From Luteithermobacter gelatinilyticus (lineage in GTDB: Bacteria; Pseudomonadota; Alphaproteobacteria; Sphingomonadales; Emcibacteraceae): a DNA stretch of 64,000 nucleotides. The notes beneath the pieces are model-generated. The model was not told where the DNA came from. It searched no databases and was given only the letters and a program-made list of their open reading frames with translations. Of the stretch, positions 26,248 through 35,682 are shown one piece after another. Made by a program: the position numbers and the translations under genes. The stretch lies in contig NZ_CP040517.1 in NCBI RefSeq assembly GCF_005849285.1, positions 1,370,501 to 1,434,500 on the forward strand. The letters are read 5' to 3'. Every line of letters starts with the position of its first letter. The stretch's first letter is position 1.

Positions 26248-26789
26248 TCAAAGGTCTCCGGGATCTGACGGCCGAATTCATGGTACATGTCGGCCAGTTC
26301 AATGAAGGAATCAGCCTGCCGGCGGAGCTCATCGGCAATCATTGGCGGTGTGGTTTTGGTGCTGCTGACCACGGAGACCCGCACCCCCCGGCGCTGCACG
26401 GATTCAACAAGGCGGCGAAAATCCCCGTCTCCGGAAAACAGCACCATGTGATCTACATATTCAGCCAGGTTCATCATATCGATGGCCAGTTCCATGTCCA
26501 TGTTGCCCTTGATTTTCTTTTCCCCCCTATGGTCGACAAATTCCTTGGTGGGTTTGGTGATCAGGGTATAGCCATTGTAATCAAGCCAGTCGACAAGCGG
26601 ACGCAAAGGGGAATATTCTGATTCCTCAATCAGGGCAGTATAATAATTTGCCCGCAACAGAATGCCCCGTGTGGCAAAATATTCACGAAGCCGTTTGTAG
26701 TCTATGTCAAAATTCAGGGCCTTCGCTGTGGCAAAAAGGTTGGATCCGTCAATAAAAAGTGCAAGTTTTTCGTTAGGATAGAAATACAT
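26244..26789 (-). CDS. NYN domain protein (LabA/DUF88 family)
   Basis: A 181-residue PIN-like NYN nuclease-fold protein. The conserved acidic residues are in LFIDGSNLFATAKAL (about 10-24), KGNMDMELAIDMMNLAE (about 91-107) and LFSGDGDFRRLVESV. LabA-type proteins are predicted metal-dependent RNases; the cellular role of this subgroup is unclear. It is the first gene of a two-gene unit with the UDG and is divergent from folK across 200 bp. Confidence 0.88.
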   Translation of the reverse strand: MYFYPNEKLALFIDGSNLFATAKALNFDIDYKRLREYFATRGILLRANYYTALIEESEYSPLRPLVDWLDYNGYTLITKPTKEFVDHRGEKKIKGNMDMELAIDMMNLAEYVDHMVLFSGDGDFRRLVESVQRRGVRVSVVSSTKTTPPMIADELRRQADSFIELADMYHEFGRQIPETFE

Positions 26790-26987
26790 CCGAATATCCT
26801 GTTAATTTATCTTCGCCAATAGAAAACCCAAGAGAAAACGATGAATTAAATATTGCTCTAGACTAGCATGAAATATTTTCAATATCAAAGGCCTGGATGA
26901 TGATATTATTACATGGCATGAATGGGGTTCACTGATTGGGCAAGGGACTTTAAAACATAACAAAAGTTGATATTAGCGGGAAGTGCA

Positions 26988-27539
26988 GTGATATTGATCG
27001 GCTTGGGCAGCAACCTTGTTTCCGAGGTGCATGGTAGCCCCAAAAACATCCTAAAAGAAGCTCTTCGCTGTCTTGGCAAAAGAGGGGTTAGGGTTATCAA
27101 TGTTTCCCCTTTTTATGAAACGGAACCGGTTCCTCGTTCGGATCAGCCGTGGTTTGTGAATGCGGTAGCCCAGCTGCATACAGAGCTTTCCTGTGATGAG
27201 CTTCTGGCCGTTTTGCATGACATAGAACGGGAGATGGGGCGGGTGCGTAAAATCCGCTGGGAAGCGCGGATTATTGATCTGGATCTGTTGGCGTACCACG
27301 ACCTGGTTATGCCCTCTCTTGCCATATGGACCAATACGGCGGCGGAGACGGGGCCCTCCGTTATGATGACGGGGCAGATTTTTGTGCCGCACCCTCGCTT
27401 GCATCAGCGACGGTTTGTGCTGCTGCCATTGCAAGATGTGGCGGCGGACTGGCGTCATCCTGTATTCAGACAGACGGCAGAAGAATTGCTTGCAAATTCG
27501 CCCGGGGAGCAGGAAGGTGTTGTCCGTAAGCTAGAGTGA
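26988..27539 (+). CDS. folK: 2-amino-4-hydroxy-6-hydroxymethyldihydropteridine diphosphokinase
   Basis: Transfers pyrophosphate from ATP to the pterin in folate synthesis. About 183 residues. Motifs are ILIGLGSNL at the N-terminus, SDQPWFVNAVAQL, RVRKIRWEARIIDLDLLAY (Mg-ATP site) and PHPRLHQRRFVLLPLQDV. The GTG at 26988 was preferred because it places the start just before the conserved ILIGLGSN; a TTG at 26967 in the same frame is the alternative. The TGA stop lies inside a palindromic repeat. Confidence 0.93.
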   Translation: MILIGLGSNLVSEVHGSPKNILKEALRCLGKRGVRVINVSPFYETEPVPRSDQPWFVNAVAQLHTELSCDELLAVLHDIEREMGRVRKIRWEARIIDLDLLAYHDLVMPSLAIWTNTAAETGPSVMMTGQIFVPHPRLHQRRFVLLPLQDVAADWRHPVFRQTAEELLANSPGEQEGVVRKLE

Positions 27540-27583
27540 ATGTGCGAGAGTGAATTGCGATGAGATTGACACGATTTACCCTA
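27531..27583 (+). repeat. Palindromic repeat copy 4 (left arm duplicated)
   Basis: Begins CTAGAGTGAATGTGCGAGAG, followed by a second left arm AGAGTGAATTGCGATGAG and a degenerate right arm GATTTACCCTA. It has the GATGAG core subtype of copy 3. folK terminates at the TGA of the first CTAGAGTGA. Confidence 0.7.
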
Positions 27584-27735
27584 ACGCGGCCGTCCATCAT
27601 CAAGCGCTGGTCGGACGACAGGCTGCTGATAAGCGGGACACGGCGGAAAAAGAGGACGTTCTGCCCTTTACAGACGGAAGATAGGGTTGTATAAGCCTCG
27701 TTTCTGGAACATAGCAGATTGGAGATCGTTGCGGC

Positions 27736-28119
27736 ATGGCACGCGTTACAGTTGAAGATTGCGTAGATAAGGTACCAAACCGTTTTGAGCTTGTCCTGGT
27801 AGCTGCCCAGCGGGCCCGGCAGATTTCTTCCGGCGCTCCTTTGACCGTTGATCGGGATAATGACAAAAATCCTGTGGTGGCCCTGCGTGAGATTGCCGAG
27901 GAAACCGTCAAGGTTGAAGATTTGAAAGAAGCGCTGATTCGCAGCCAACAGAAACATGTGGAAGTGGATGAGCCGGAAGAAGATGATCTTTCCCTGCTGC
28001 TGGCCGGGCAGAAGCTGGAAGAAACCAATCAGGATCTGACGGCTGAAAACCTGTCCATGATTGCCGGGGAAATGATGGGCGAAGCCGGGAAAGAGGATGA
28101 GCAAAAAGATGAGGAGTGA
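27736..28119 (+). CDS. rpoZ: RNA polymerase omega subunit
   Basis: Small RNA polymerase subunit that aids beta-prime assembly and forms part of the ppGpp site. It is 127 residues. The conserved N-terminus is [20 protein letters not shown], with AAQRARQI and [14 protein letters not shown]; the acidic C-terminal extension ([12 protein letters not shown] onwards) is typical for alphaproteobacteria. The next gene is rsh, so the ppGpp synthetase lies beside a component of the ppGpp target. A terminator follows. Confidence 0.96.
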   Translation: MARVTVEDCVDKVPNRFELVLVAAQRARQISSGAPLTVDRDNDKNPVVALREIAEETVKVEDLKEALIRSQQKHVEVDEPEEDDLSLLLAGQKLEETNQDLTAENLSMIAGEMMGEAGKEDEQKDEE

Positions 28120-28167
28120 TCCTCTTTTCCTCATCAAAAGGATTTGAGGAAGTTCCAACCTCGGACA

Positions 28168-28203
28168 GGGCCTGCATGATCTTTTCTGCAGGCCTTTGTT
28201 TTT
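28168..28203 (+). terminator. Rho-independent terminator after rpoZ
   Basis: Stem GGCCTGCA / TGCAGGCC with a ten-base loop, followed by TTTGTTTTT. Confidence 0.88.
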
Positions 28204-28316
28204 GAGGGGTGAAGACCAATTTTTGTATGAAATTTTTTACATGTCTTTAAGGACCTTTCTGGTCTACTTATATCATTGGTGTCATAGCGGTCATCATGAG
28301 AAACGAGTAACGGGTT

Positions 28317-30464
28317 GTGATTAGGCAATACGAACTGGTCGAACGGGTGAAGTCCTACGATCCGGAGACTGACGAAAATCTCCTGAACAGGGCTTATGTG
28401 TTCTCCATGAAGGCTCACGGCAAGCAGCTCAGAGCCAGCGGCGACCCCTATTTTTCACACCCCCTGGAGGTCGCGGGTATCCTGACGAACATGCAGCTGG
28501 ACTGCAATACCATCGTGACGGCATTGCTGCATGACACCATTGAGGACACGGTGGCCACTCGCGAACAGATCGAGGAACTGTTTGGCGAGGAAATTGCCAA
28601 AATGGTCGATGGGGTAACCAAACTGTCCAAACTCGAATATGTCTCGGAAAATTCCAAACAGGCGGAAAATTTCAGCAAGTTCCTGCTGGCCATGTCCAAT
28701 GACATCCGGGTGTTGCTGGTCAAACTTGCCGACAGGCTGCACAACATGCGCACGCTGCATTATATCCGCAAAGAGGAAAAACGGGTTCGTATCGCCCGGG
28801 AGACCCTGGACATTTATGCGCCACTGGCCGAACGCATCGGCATGCAGGAAGTAAAGGAAGAACTGGAAGGCCTTGCTTTTCCCTATGTTTATCCGGAAGC
28901 TTATGAATCCATCATCAAACGTCTGGAATATCTTCATGCCAATACGGCGGATATTCGCGATCAGGTGATCCGTGAACTCGAAATGCTGATGGAGGAAGCC
29001 GGCATTGAAGCAGAAGTCAAGGGCCGGGAAAAGAAACCTTATTCCATCTGGCGTAAGATGACCTACCGCAATGTAAGCCTGGAAAATCAGGCGGACATTC
29101 TTGCTTTCCGGATTATTGTCGATGATCGGGAAACCTGTTATCGGGCGCTGGGCGCGGTACATCAGAAATGGCAGGCTGTTCCGGGATTGTTCAAGGACTA
29201 TATTTCCATGCCCAAGCCGAACGGTTATCAGTCCCTTCATACTGCCGTGATCGGCCCGCAGAAGAACAAAATTGAAATCCAGATTCGCTCAACGGAAATG
29301 GATGCTGTGGCGGAAAAGGGGGTGGCGGCACACTGGACCTACAAGCAGCACGCCAACTCTAAGGAAGGCGCCCAGTTCCGCTGGCTGCAGGATCTTCTGG
29401 AAATCCTGGAACATTCCGCCGATCCCGAAGAGTTTCTTGAACACACCAAACTGGCCATGTATCAGGATCAGGTGTTCTGTTTTACCCCCAAGGGAGAACT
29501 GATCAGCCTGCCGCGCGGAGCCACGGTGGTGGATTTTGCTTATGCGGTGCATACCCGTATCGGCGATACCTGTGTGGGCGGTAAAATCAACGGCAAACCG
29601 GTCCAGCTCAGAACCATACTGAAAAACGGGGATCAGGTGGAAATCCTGCGCTCCAAAGCACAACACCCGTCCCCCACCTGGTTGAACTTTGTAATTACCG
29701 GCAAAGCCAAATCCGCCATCCGACGTTTTATCCGGCTGCAAAAAAAGAATGAATATATCAAGCTGGGACGCAGTATTCTTGAACGCTCCTTTCTGCGGGA
29801 AAGCCGGGAATTTACCCAGAAATCCATTGGCCTGGCGGCAAAGAAACTGAATATGGGCGGGGTGGATGAGGTTTATGAAATGGTCGGAAAGGGGGAACTT
29901 TCAGATCGCAAGGTTCTTGAGACCGTTTTCCCGGGAATCAAGCTGAACGGAAAGGACAATAATCGGCCCCTCAACGGCGCAGATGAAAATGGTGAGAAAA
30001 AGAAGAAAAACAGATCCATTCCGATCCGTGGCCTGACGCCAGGGCTGGCGGTGCATTTGGCAGAATGCTGCCATCCCTTGCCTGGCGACAGAATTGTGGG
30101 CATCAGCACCACCGGTAAGGGAATCATGGTGCATACGATTGATTGTGATGCGTTGGAAGCGTATTCCGAAACCCCTGAAGCGTGGCTGGATTTGTCCTGG
30201 GCGGAGCAGGAGGAGGATCTCGGCTTTTTTGTGGGGCGGATCGAAATGCTCCTGGATCATGAACCCGGCGTGCTGGCAACGGTTCTGAATATCGTGGCCC
30301 TGGAACGGGGCAATGTGAGCAACATAAAATTCGTTGAACGTTCCCCCGATCTGTTCAGGATTGAGCTTGATATTGAAATCAGAGATGTTAAACATCTGAC
30401 CAGCATAATCACGGCTCTCAGGGCCAATGAACGGGTGAATTCTGTGGAGCGGGCGTTCAGCTGA
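28317..30464 (+). CDS. rsh: Bifunctional (p)ppGpp synthetase/hydrolase (Rsh/SpoT)
   Basis: Controls the stringent response. At 715 residues, the HD hydrolase domain is intact (AHGKQLRASGDPYFSHPLEV, then LLHDTIEDT near 77), so both activities are expected. The synthetase domain contains FKDYISMPKPNGYQSLHTAV (about 295-315). A TGS domain follows (FTPKGELISLPRGATVVDFA, about 385-445). The C-terminal ACT domain carries VGRIEMLLDHEPGVLATVLN. The start is GTG at 28317. It begins the rsh-to-era housekeeping run. Confidence 0.97.
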   Translation: MIRQYELVERVKSYDPETDENLLNRAYVFSMKAHGKQLRASGDPYFSHPLEVAGILTNMQLDCNTIVTALLHDTIEDTVATREQIEELFGEEIAKMVDGVTKLSKLEYVSENSKQAENFSKFLLAMSNDIRVLLVKLADRLHNMRTLHYIRKEEKRVRIARETLDIYAPLAERIGMQEVKEELEGLAFPYVYPEAYESIIKRLEYLHANTADIRDQVIRELEMLMEEAGIEAEVKGREKKPYSIWRKMTYRNVSLENQADILAFRIIVDDRETCYRALGAVHQKWQAVPGLFKDYISMPKPNGYQSLHTAVIGPQKNKIEIQIRSTEMDAVAEKGVAAHWTYKQHANSKEGAQFRWLQDLLEILEHSADPEEFLEHTKLAMYQDQVFCFTPKGELISLPRGATVVDFAYAVHTRIGDTCVGGKINGKPVQLRTILKNGDQVEILRSKAQHPSPTWLNFVITGKAKSAIRRFIRLQKKNEYIKLGRSILERSFLRESREFTQKSIGLAAKKLNMGGVDEVYEMVGKGELSDRKVLETVFPGIKLNGKDNNRPLNGADENGEKKKKNRSIPIRGLTPGLAVHLAECCHPLPGDRIVGISTTGKGIMVHTIDCDALEAYSETPEAWLDLSWAEQEEDLGFFVGRIEMLLDHEPGVLATVLNIVALERGNVSNIKFVERSPDLFRIELDIEIRDVKHLTSIITALRANERVNSVERAFS

Positions 30465-30523
30465 ACGCAATGGGCCCGGCAGTGGGGCCAGCGTGAGGGG
30501 ACGGTTAGAGGACAAGGTGGAAG

Positions 30524-31114
30524 ATGATGATGGATCGTGATGAAGTCCTTGATGTGTTCAGGGAAGCGGGGGCTTTGCTGGAAGGGCATTTCTTATTATC
30601 CTCCGGGCTACATAGCGCTATGTATCTGCAATGCGCCCGGGTATTGATGGACCCCAAAAGGGCGGAAAGGCTCTGCCGTGCGTTGGCCGCCAAAGTGCGC
30701 GCGGCTACGGGGGAACCCATTGATATGGTGGTTTCTCCGGCTATGGGGGGGGTGATTGTTGGTTATGAAATGGGGCGCCAGCTTGGTGTGCCGGCCATCT
30801 TTACGGAACGGGTAGAGGGGGAGTTTACCCTCCGGCGCGGTTTTGAAATTCCCGAAGGCGCCAGAATCCTAATGGCCGAAGACATCGTGACCACAGGGCT
30901 TTCGTCCCGGGAATGTATTGATGTGATCCGTCGGTATGGCGGTAATGTGGTGGTGGCAAGCTGTTTAATTGACCGCAGCAATGGCAAGGCGGATGTGGGC
31001 GTCCCATTGGTCTCACTTGCCGGTCTGGAAATCCCGGCTTATGAAGAAGACAACCTGCCGCCCGAATTGAAGACCCTGCCGGCCATAAAACCGGGAAGTC
31101 GCGGCCTCAAGTGA
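30524..31114 (+). CDS. pyrE: Orotate phosphoribosyltransferase
   Basis: Couples orotate with PRPP to give OMP in pyrimidine synthesis. It is 196 residues. The PRPP-binding motif is [20 protein letters not shown] (about 113-132); [20 protein letters not shown] at the N-terminus and [17 protein letters not shown] are typical of the alphaproteobacterial form. The start is one of three consecutive in-frame ATG codons at 30524, so the exact one is uncertain by up to two residues; GAGGACAAGG lies upstream. Confidence 0.96.
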   Translation: MMMDRDEVLDVFREAGALLEGHFLLSSGLHSAMYLQCARVLMDPKRAERLCRALAAKVRAATGEPIDMVVSPAMGGVIVGYEMGRQLGVPAIFTERVEGEFTLRRGFEIPEGARILMAEDIVTTGLSSRECIDVIRRYGGNVVVASCLIDRSNGKADVGVPLVSLAGLEIPAYEEDNLPPELKTLPAIKPGSRGLK

Positions 31115-31229
31115 TCATAAGAGATGGTCGCTTGTGTCCGCCACAGAAGACATTAACAGACAAGACATCCTTTGAGCAGGTGTTTTCTTAATTTGTCGAG
31201 CGGATGATTTAACAGGAAAGGACCGGATA

Positions 31230-31919
31230 CTGTTCAGGCGTCGCACCGAAAAGACGTTTGGGGGAAAAGTCAGGGATCTGATCTGGCCAAGTGTGGGTTG
31301 GAAAAGGACCCTGAACTATCTGCATCATCGTCTGGCGCGTATTCCGGGAACCTCTTATGCCATAGCGGCGGGGTTTGCCTGCGGGGCCGCTGTTTCCTTC
31401 ACACCCTTTATCGGATTTCATTTTCTGCTGGCGGCGTTGTTCGCCTGGATCATTCGGGGCAATGTGCTGACCTCGGCTATGGGCACCATTGTTGGCAATC
31501 CCTGGACCTTTCCATTGATCTGGTTTGTTACATATCAGACGGGATGCTGGTTGCTGGGCTGGGAGGCATCGGGCCAGTTGGGCGCGGAAATGGAAGCCAT
31601 GCTGCACAGCTTTACCTTTGGGGAAGTGCTGACAAGCCCTCTTGTGGTGTTGAAAAAACTGACCCCGTTTTTCCATTCTGTCTTGTTACCGATGCTGGTG
31701 GGGGGACTATTGATCGGTGCTGTGGTGTGGGGCATTACCTATTGGCCGATTTACAAACTGGTGTCAGAATATAAACGTAAACGCTTTGAAAAGCGCATGA
31801 AGGCATTGGAGCGCAAATTGGCGCTTGGCACCGCCGAAGAGACGGAGCGGGATGTGCGCCGCACCACGGCTGACAAAGCGCAGGAAAATATCGGCAAGGA
31901 AGAAGGTGTGTTATGGTAG
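31230..31919 (+). CDS. DUF2062 family membrane protein (probable non-canonical start)
   Basis: A membrane protein with a conserved DUF2062 core: AIAAGFACGAAVSFTPFIGF, then FAWIIRGNVLTSAMGTIVGN with NPWTFPLIWF. Three hydrophobic segments and a charged C-terminal tail follow. The only usual start codon is GTG at 31293, but the frame is open 21 codons further and reads LFRRRTEKTFGGKVRDLIWP, the N-terminus normal in this family. A CTG at 31230, seven bases after AGGAAAGGA, fits as the true start. Function is unknown. It overlaps pdxJ by seven bases. Confidence 0.8.
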   Translation: MFRRRTEKTFGGKVRDLIWPSVGWKRTLNYLHHRLARIPGTSYAIAAGFACGAAVSFTPFIGFHFLLAALFAWIIRGNVLTSAMGTIVGNPWTFPLIWFVTYQTGCWLLGWEASGQLGAEMEAMLHSFTFGEVLTSPLVVLKKLTPFFHSVLLPMLVGGLLIGAVVWGITYWPIYKLVSEYKRKRFEKRMKALERKLALGTAEETERDVRRTTADKAQENIGKEEGVLW

Positions 31920-32695
31920 ACAGGCGCAAAAATGGGCAAGGCGGCAGAATTCGTCTTGGGGTGAATATTGATCATGTGGCCACCATCCGGAATGCCCGCG
32001 GCGGCGTTCATCCCGATCCTGTCAGAGCCGCACATCTTGCGGCTCATGCAGGAGCAGACGGCATTACGGCGCATTTGCGCGAAGACCGCCGGCATATTTC
32101 CGACAATGATATTGACCGCCTGATGGCGGAAATCAGCCTGCCGCTTAACCTGGAAATGGCGGCGACGGAGGAAATGCTGGAAATCGCTGTCCGGCACAAA
32201 CCGGCCTCAAGCTGTCTGGTGCCGGAAAAACGTCAGGAATTGACGACCGAGGGCGGTCTTGATGTTATTGTCGGCTATGAACATCTCAGCGCTTATGTGG
32301 CGGCATTGAAGGAGGCCGGCATCAGTGTCAGCCTGTTTATTGATCCAGATGAAGACCAGGTTCGCGCATCGAAACAGATTGGCGCGGACAAGGTGGAACT
32401 GCATACCGGCACCTATGTGGAAGCTTCGGGACAGGATGTGCGTCGGGAACTGGATCGGTTGCGCCGGGCAGCGGCATTATGTGAAGAACTGGAGCTAGAA
32501 GTGCATGCAGGCCATGGCCTGAATTACGACACCGTTATGGCCGTGGCGGCCATCCCGCAATTTACGGAATTTAATATTGGCCATTTCCTGGTGGGTGAAG
32601 CCATTTTTGTTGGGTTTGAGGAAAGCATCCGCCGGATGCGGGTTCTTATGGATCGGGGCCGTAACAGAGCGACTCCGGGCGGGGCAGACACATAA
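31913..32695 (+). CDS. pdxJ: Pyridoxine 5'-phosphate synthase
   Basis: TIM-barrel enzyme closing the pyridine ring of vitamin B6 from aminoacetone phosphate and deoxyxylulose phosphate. It is 260 residues. Motifs are LGVNIDHVATIRNARGG (about 15-31), AGADGITAHLREDRRHI (about 49-65), and HAGHGLNYDTV near 199. It shares one base with acpS (TAATG), an arrangement conserved across proteobacteria. PLP from this route serves Spt, RocD, MetC and CysK in this window. Confidence 0.97.
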   Translation: MVDRRKNGQGGRIRLGVNIDHVATIRNARGGVHPDPVRAAHLAAHAGADGITAHLREDRRHISDNDIDRLMAEISLPLNLEMAATEEMLEIAVRHKPASSCLVPEKRQELTTEGGLDVIVGYEHLSAYVAALKEAGISVSLFIDPDEDQVRASKQIGADKVELHTGTYVEASGQDVRRELDRLRRAAALCEELELEVHAGHGLNYDTVMAVAAIPQFTEFNIGHFLVGEAIFVGFEESIRRMRVLMDRGRNRATPGGADT

Positions 32696-33111
32696 TGCGG
32701 GTGATCGGGCTGGGCAATGATCTGGTGGATATTCGCCGGATTGAAAATTCTTTGCAACGGTTTGGAGCAAGATTTATCCACAGGATTTTTACAGAAACCG
32801 AAATCGCGCGATCCGAGGCCCGGGAGCTGACACGGGCGGCAAGCTATGCCAAACGGTTTGCCGCTAAGGAAGCCGCCGCCAAGGCTCTGGGAACAGGGTT
32901 CTATCAGAATGGAGTGGTCTGGAAAGACGTCACGGTGGAAAATGACGAGCTGGGACGTCCGTATCTCAAACTTGGCGGTATGGCGCGGCAAAGGCTTGAG
33001 GAATTGGTGCCCAATGGCTATACAGCAGAAGTCACTCTGACTATGACAGATGATTACCCATGGGCCCAGGCCATTGTTTTAATTACGGCTTACCCTGCCG
33101 GAAGCGCGTGA
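32695..33111 (+). CDS. acpS: Holo-[acyl-carrier-protein] synthase
   Basis: Transfers 4'-phosphopantetheine from CoA to ACP. It is 138 residues. The Mg-binding aspartate is in IGLGNDLVDIRRIE (about 3-16), and the second motif is AKRFAAKEAAAKALGTG (about 51-67). Besides the fatty acid ACP it would be expected to activate the sphingolipid ACP at 16133. It overlaps the pdxJ stop by one base. Confidence 0.95.
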   Translation: MRVIGLGNDLVDIRRIENSLQRFGARFIHRIFTETEIARSEARELTRAASYAKRFAAKEAAAKALGTGFYQNGVVWKDVTVENDELGRPYLKLGGMARQRLEELVPNGYTAEVTLTMTDDYPWAQAIVLITAYPAGSA

Positions 33112-33221
33112 ATGGTCAGACCATATGCGCAGATTAACAATTGAGATTTGACGGACAATAGGCTAAGCCTAGTCCGTATGCATTATATGTTTTCTTCACA
33201 TGCGAAAGTATTCTTTGTTCC

Positions 33222-34046
33222 ATGAGCAACAATATTAAGGATCAGGTGAACGCCTCGCCCGAAACCAAGGATCAGGCCAAGGGCCAGGCCAAGGACCAGG
33301 CCAAGGACCAGGAAAGTTGGCTGGATTTTGCGAAAACCATTTTTTACGCAATTCTGATTGCCGTATTTTTCAGGAGTTTTGTGTATCAGCCCTTTACGAT
33401 TCCTTCGGAATCCATGCTCAAAAACCTGATGATCGGGGACTATCTTTTGGTCTCAAAATTCTCCTATGGGTTTAGCCGTCATTCCCTGCCTTTTAGTCTT
33501 CCCCTGTTTTCCGGACGGATATTTGAAAGCCCGGTAGAACGGGGCGACGTGGCGGTCTTCCGGCTGCCCCGGGATCCGGGAACTTATTATATCAAGCGTA
33601 TTGTCGGTTTGCCGGGGGACCGGATTCAGATGAAAAAGGGTGTGTTGTATATTAACGGAGAGGCCGTCAGACGCGAGCGTCTTGAGGATTATGTTCGGAT
33701 CAATGAACATGGCCGCCGGGAAAGCTTCGAACAGTACCGGGAAACTCTGCCCAATGGCAAAAGTTATATTGTCCTGGACAAAGGGTATTCCCCGTTCAAT
33801 CACGCCGATGACACCCAGGTTTTCCGAGTACCGGAAGGTCATTACTTTGCGATGGGCGACAATCGCGATAATTCCCGGGACAGCCGTCTGCCCAAGGATG
33901 TGGGGGTAGGGTATGTGCCTTATGAGAACATTATCGGCCGGGCCGAATGGATCACCCTTTCTTTCGATAACAAAGCCAGGCTTTGGGAGTTTTGGAAATG
34001 GTTTCCCGAAGAGCGTCGCGAACGCTTTTTTACGACCATACACTAA
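33222..34046 (+). CDS. lepB: Signal peptidase I
   Basis: Membrane serine protease that removes signal peptides. It is 274 residues. The catalytic serine is S64 (PSESMLKNLMIGDYLLVSK) and the general-base lysine is K125 (YYIKRIVGLPGDRI); the C-terminal signature MGDNRDNSRDSR is intact. A single membrane anchor spans about 37-51. The first 30 residues are an extra hydrophilic tail with K-D-Q-A repeats encoded by a 12-bp tandem repeat at about 33265-33309. It precedes rnc and era as in most alphaproteobacteria. Confidence 0.96.
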   Translation: MSNNIKDQVNASPETKDQAKGQAKDQAKDQESWLDFAKTIFYAILIAVFFRSFVYQPFTIPSESMLKNLMIGDYLLVSKFSYGFSRHSLPFSLPLFSGRIFESPVERGDVAVFRLPRDPGTYYIKRIVGLPGDRIQMKKGVLYINGEAVRRERLEDYVRINEHGRRESFEQYRETLPNGKSYIVLDKGYSPFNHADDTQVFRVPEGHYFAMGDNRDNSRDSRLPKDVGVGYVPYENIIGRAEWITLSFDNKARLWEFWKWFPEERRERFFTTIH

Positions 34047-34050
34047 TGAT

Positions 34051-34752
34051 ATGCAGGAAGAAGACGTGACTGCGGAAAAAGGACAGTATGTACAGCTATA
34101 CAATTCCCTGGGATATACCTTCCGGGATGAAAGTTTGCTCAGGGAAGCCCTCACGCATCCGAGCCTCGAAGGGGTGAATAACTATCAGCGTTTGGAGTTT
34201 GTCGGTGACAGGGTACTGGGACTGGTGATAGCCGAATGGCTGTATGAAAAATACCCCCATGAACCGGAAGGCGGTCTGGCAAGTCGCCATACCAATCTGG
34301 TGCGCCGGGAAACCTGTGCCGAAGCCGCGGAAAATATCGGGCTGGGGGATTATATTATTATGGCCAAAAGCGCCGAAGATAGCGGCGGACGAAGCCGGAT
34401 TACGATTCTTGCGGACATCTGCGAGGCGGTGATCGGAGCCATCTATCTGGAAGGGGGCGCGGAGCCGGCACGTAAATTAATCCGCACCTATTGGCGCGAT
34501 TTTCTCAAGGATGCCAACATCGCGGAACGGGATGCCAAGACGCGATTGCAGGAATGGGCGCAAAGCCGGCGAATTGCAACCCCCACCTATGTAACCCTCA
34601 ACCGCAAGGGACCGGCTCATGAGCCGCTTTTTACCATTGCCGTCCGCATGAACGGATTTGAACAGCAGACTGGTCAGGGGCGCTCCAAACGCGAAGCAGA
34701 GCAGGCGGCCGCAGCCAAGATGCTCAGCTTGGTGGAAGAGGTGTCTGCATGA
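34051..34752 (+). CDS. rnc: Ribonuclease III
   Basis: Double-strand-specific endonuclease for rRNA and mRNA processing. It is 233 residues. The catalytic signature YQRLEFVGDRVLGLVIAEWL is near 45-65, a second acidic site is in DICEAVIGAIYLEGG, and a C-terminal dsRNA-binding domain occupies about 160-232 (GQGRSKREAEQAAAAKML). ATG at 34051 is used; a GTG at 34066 preceded by AGGAAGAA is an equally plausible start. It overlaps era by ATGA. Confidence 0.97.
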   Translation: MQEEDVTAEKGQYVQLYNSLGYTFRDESLLREALTHPSLEGVNNYQRLEFVGDRVLGLVIAEWLYEKYPHEPEGGLASRHTNLVRRETCAEAAENIGLGDYIIMAKSAEDSGGRSRITILADICEAVIGAIYLEGGAEPARKLIRTYWRDFLKDANIAERDAKTRLQEWAQSRRIATPTYVTLNRKGPAHEPLFTIAVRMNGFEQQTGQGRSKREAEQAAAAKMLSLVEEVSA

Positions 34753-35654
34753 CGGGAAGGGAACCAACCCGTTGCGGGTATGTGGCATTGATCGGCGCGC
34801 CCAATGTGGGTAAATCCACCCTTCTGAATGCCTTGGTCGGCAGCAAAATCTCGATAGTCACCCATAAGGTTCAGACCACCCGGACCCGCCTTATCGGCGT
34901 GGGGGTAGATGGCCCGAACCAGATGATCTTTCTGGATACGCCCGGTATTTTTCAGCCTAAAAGACGGCTGGAGCGTGCCATGGTTTCCGCTGCCTGGGAA
35001 GGGGCTTATGATGCGGATATCGTTCTTCTGATGATTGATGCGACGCGCGGGGTGGATGAGGATACGCGACGGATCGCAGAAAACCTCAAAGAACACAAGC
35101 GGCGCGCCATGTTGGTCATCAATAAGGTGGACGCGGTAAAAAGGGAGCGGCTACTGGCGTTGGCGCAAGAAATGAATGCGGCTGGGGAGTTCACCGATAC
35201 CCTGATGATTTCCGCCCTGACCGGGGATGGTCTGGAGGACCTGAAACAAAAAATCGCCAAATATCTGCCCGAAGGCGTCTGGCTGTATCCCGAGGATCAG
35301 TTGACGGATATTACCGAACGCATGCTGGCGGCGGAAATTACCCGCGAAAAGTTTTTTCTGCGCCTGCATGATGAGCTGCCCTACAGCGCCACCGTTGAAA
35401 CCGAAAGCTGGAAAGAACTGAAAGATGGCAGCGTGCGTATCGAACAGGTCATCTATGTGGAGCGGGACAGCCAGAAGAAAATCGTGATTGGCAAAGGCGG
35501 CCAGACCTTAAAGGAAATCGGTCGTCAGGCCCGGGAAGAATTGCAGGACCTTCTGGATCGCCGGGTGCATTTGTTTTTGTTCGTTAAGGTGCGCAAAGGC
35601 TGGACCGAAGACAGGGAACGCTATCGGCAGATGGGCCTCGACTGGGTGGATTAA
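34749..35654 (+). CDS. era: GTPase Era
   Basis: Essential GTPase that binds 16S rRNA and assists 30S maturation. It is 301 residues. G motifs are GAPNVGKST (G1, about 15-23), DTPGIF (G3), NKVD (G4, about 124-127) and SALTGDG (G5). The C-terminal KH domain contains VIGKGGQTLKEIGRQAREEL. Its start overlaps rnc. In many alphaproteobacteria recO follows; here a repeat and the convergent rocD gene follow instead. Confidence 0.98.
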   Translation: MTGREPTRCGYVALIGAPNVGKSTLLNALVGSKISIVTHKVQTTRTRLIGVGVDGPNQMIFLDTPGIFQPKRRLERAMVSAAWEGAYDADIVLLMIDATRGVDEDTRRIAENLKEHKRRAMLVINKVDAVKRERLLALAQEMNAAGEFTDTLMISALTGDGLEDLKQKIAKYLPEGVWLYPEDQLTDITERMLAAEITREKFFLRLHDELPYSATVETESWKELKDGSVRIEQVIYVERDSQKKIVIGKGGQTLKEIGRQAREELQDLLDRRVHLFLFVKVRKGWTEDRERYRQMGLDWVD

Positions 35655-35682
35655 CGGTTTGCAGTAGCCTTCGCCATCATTG

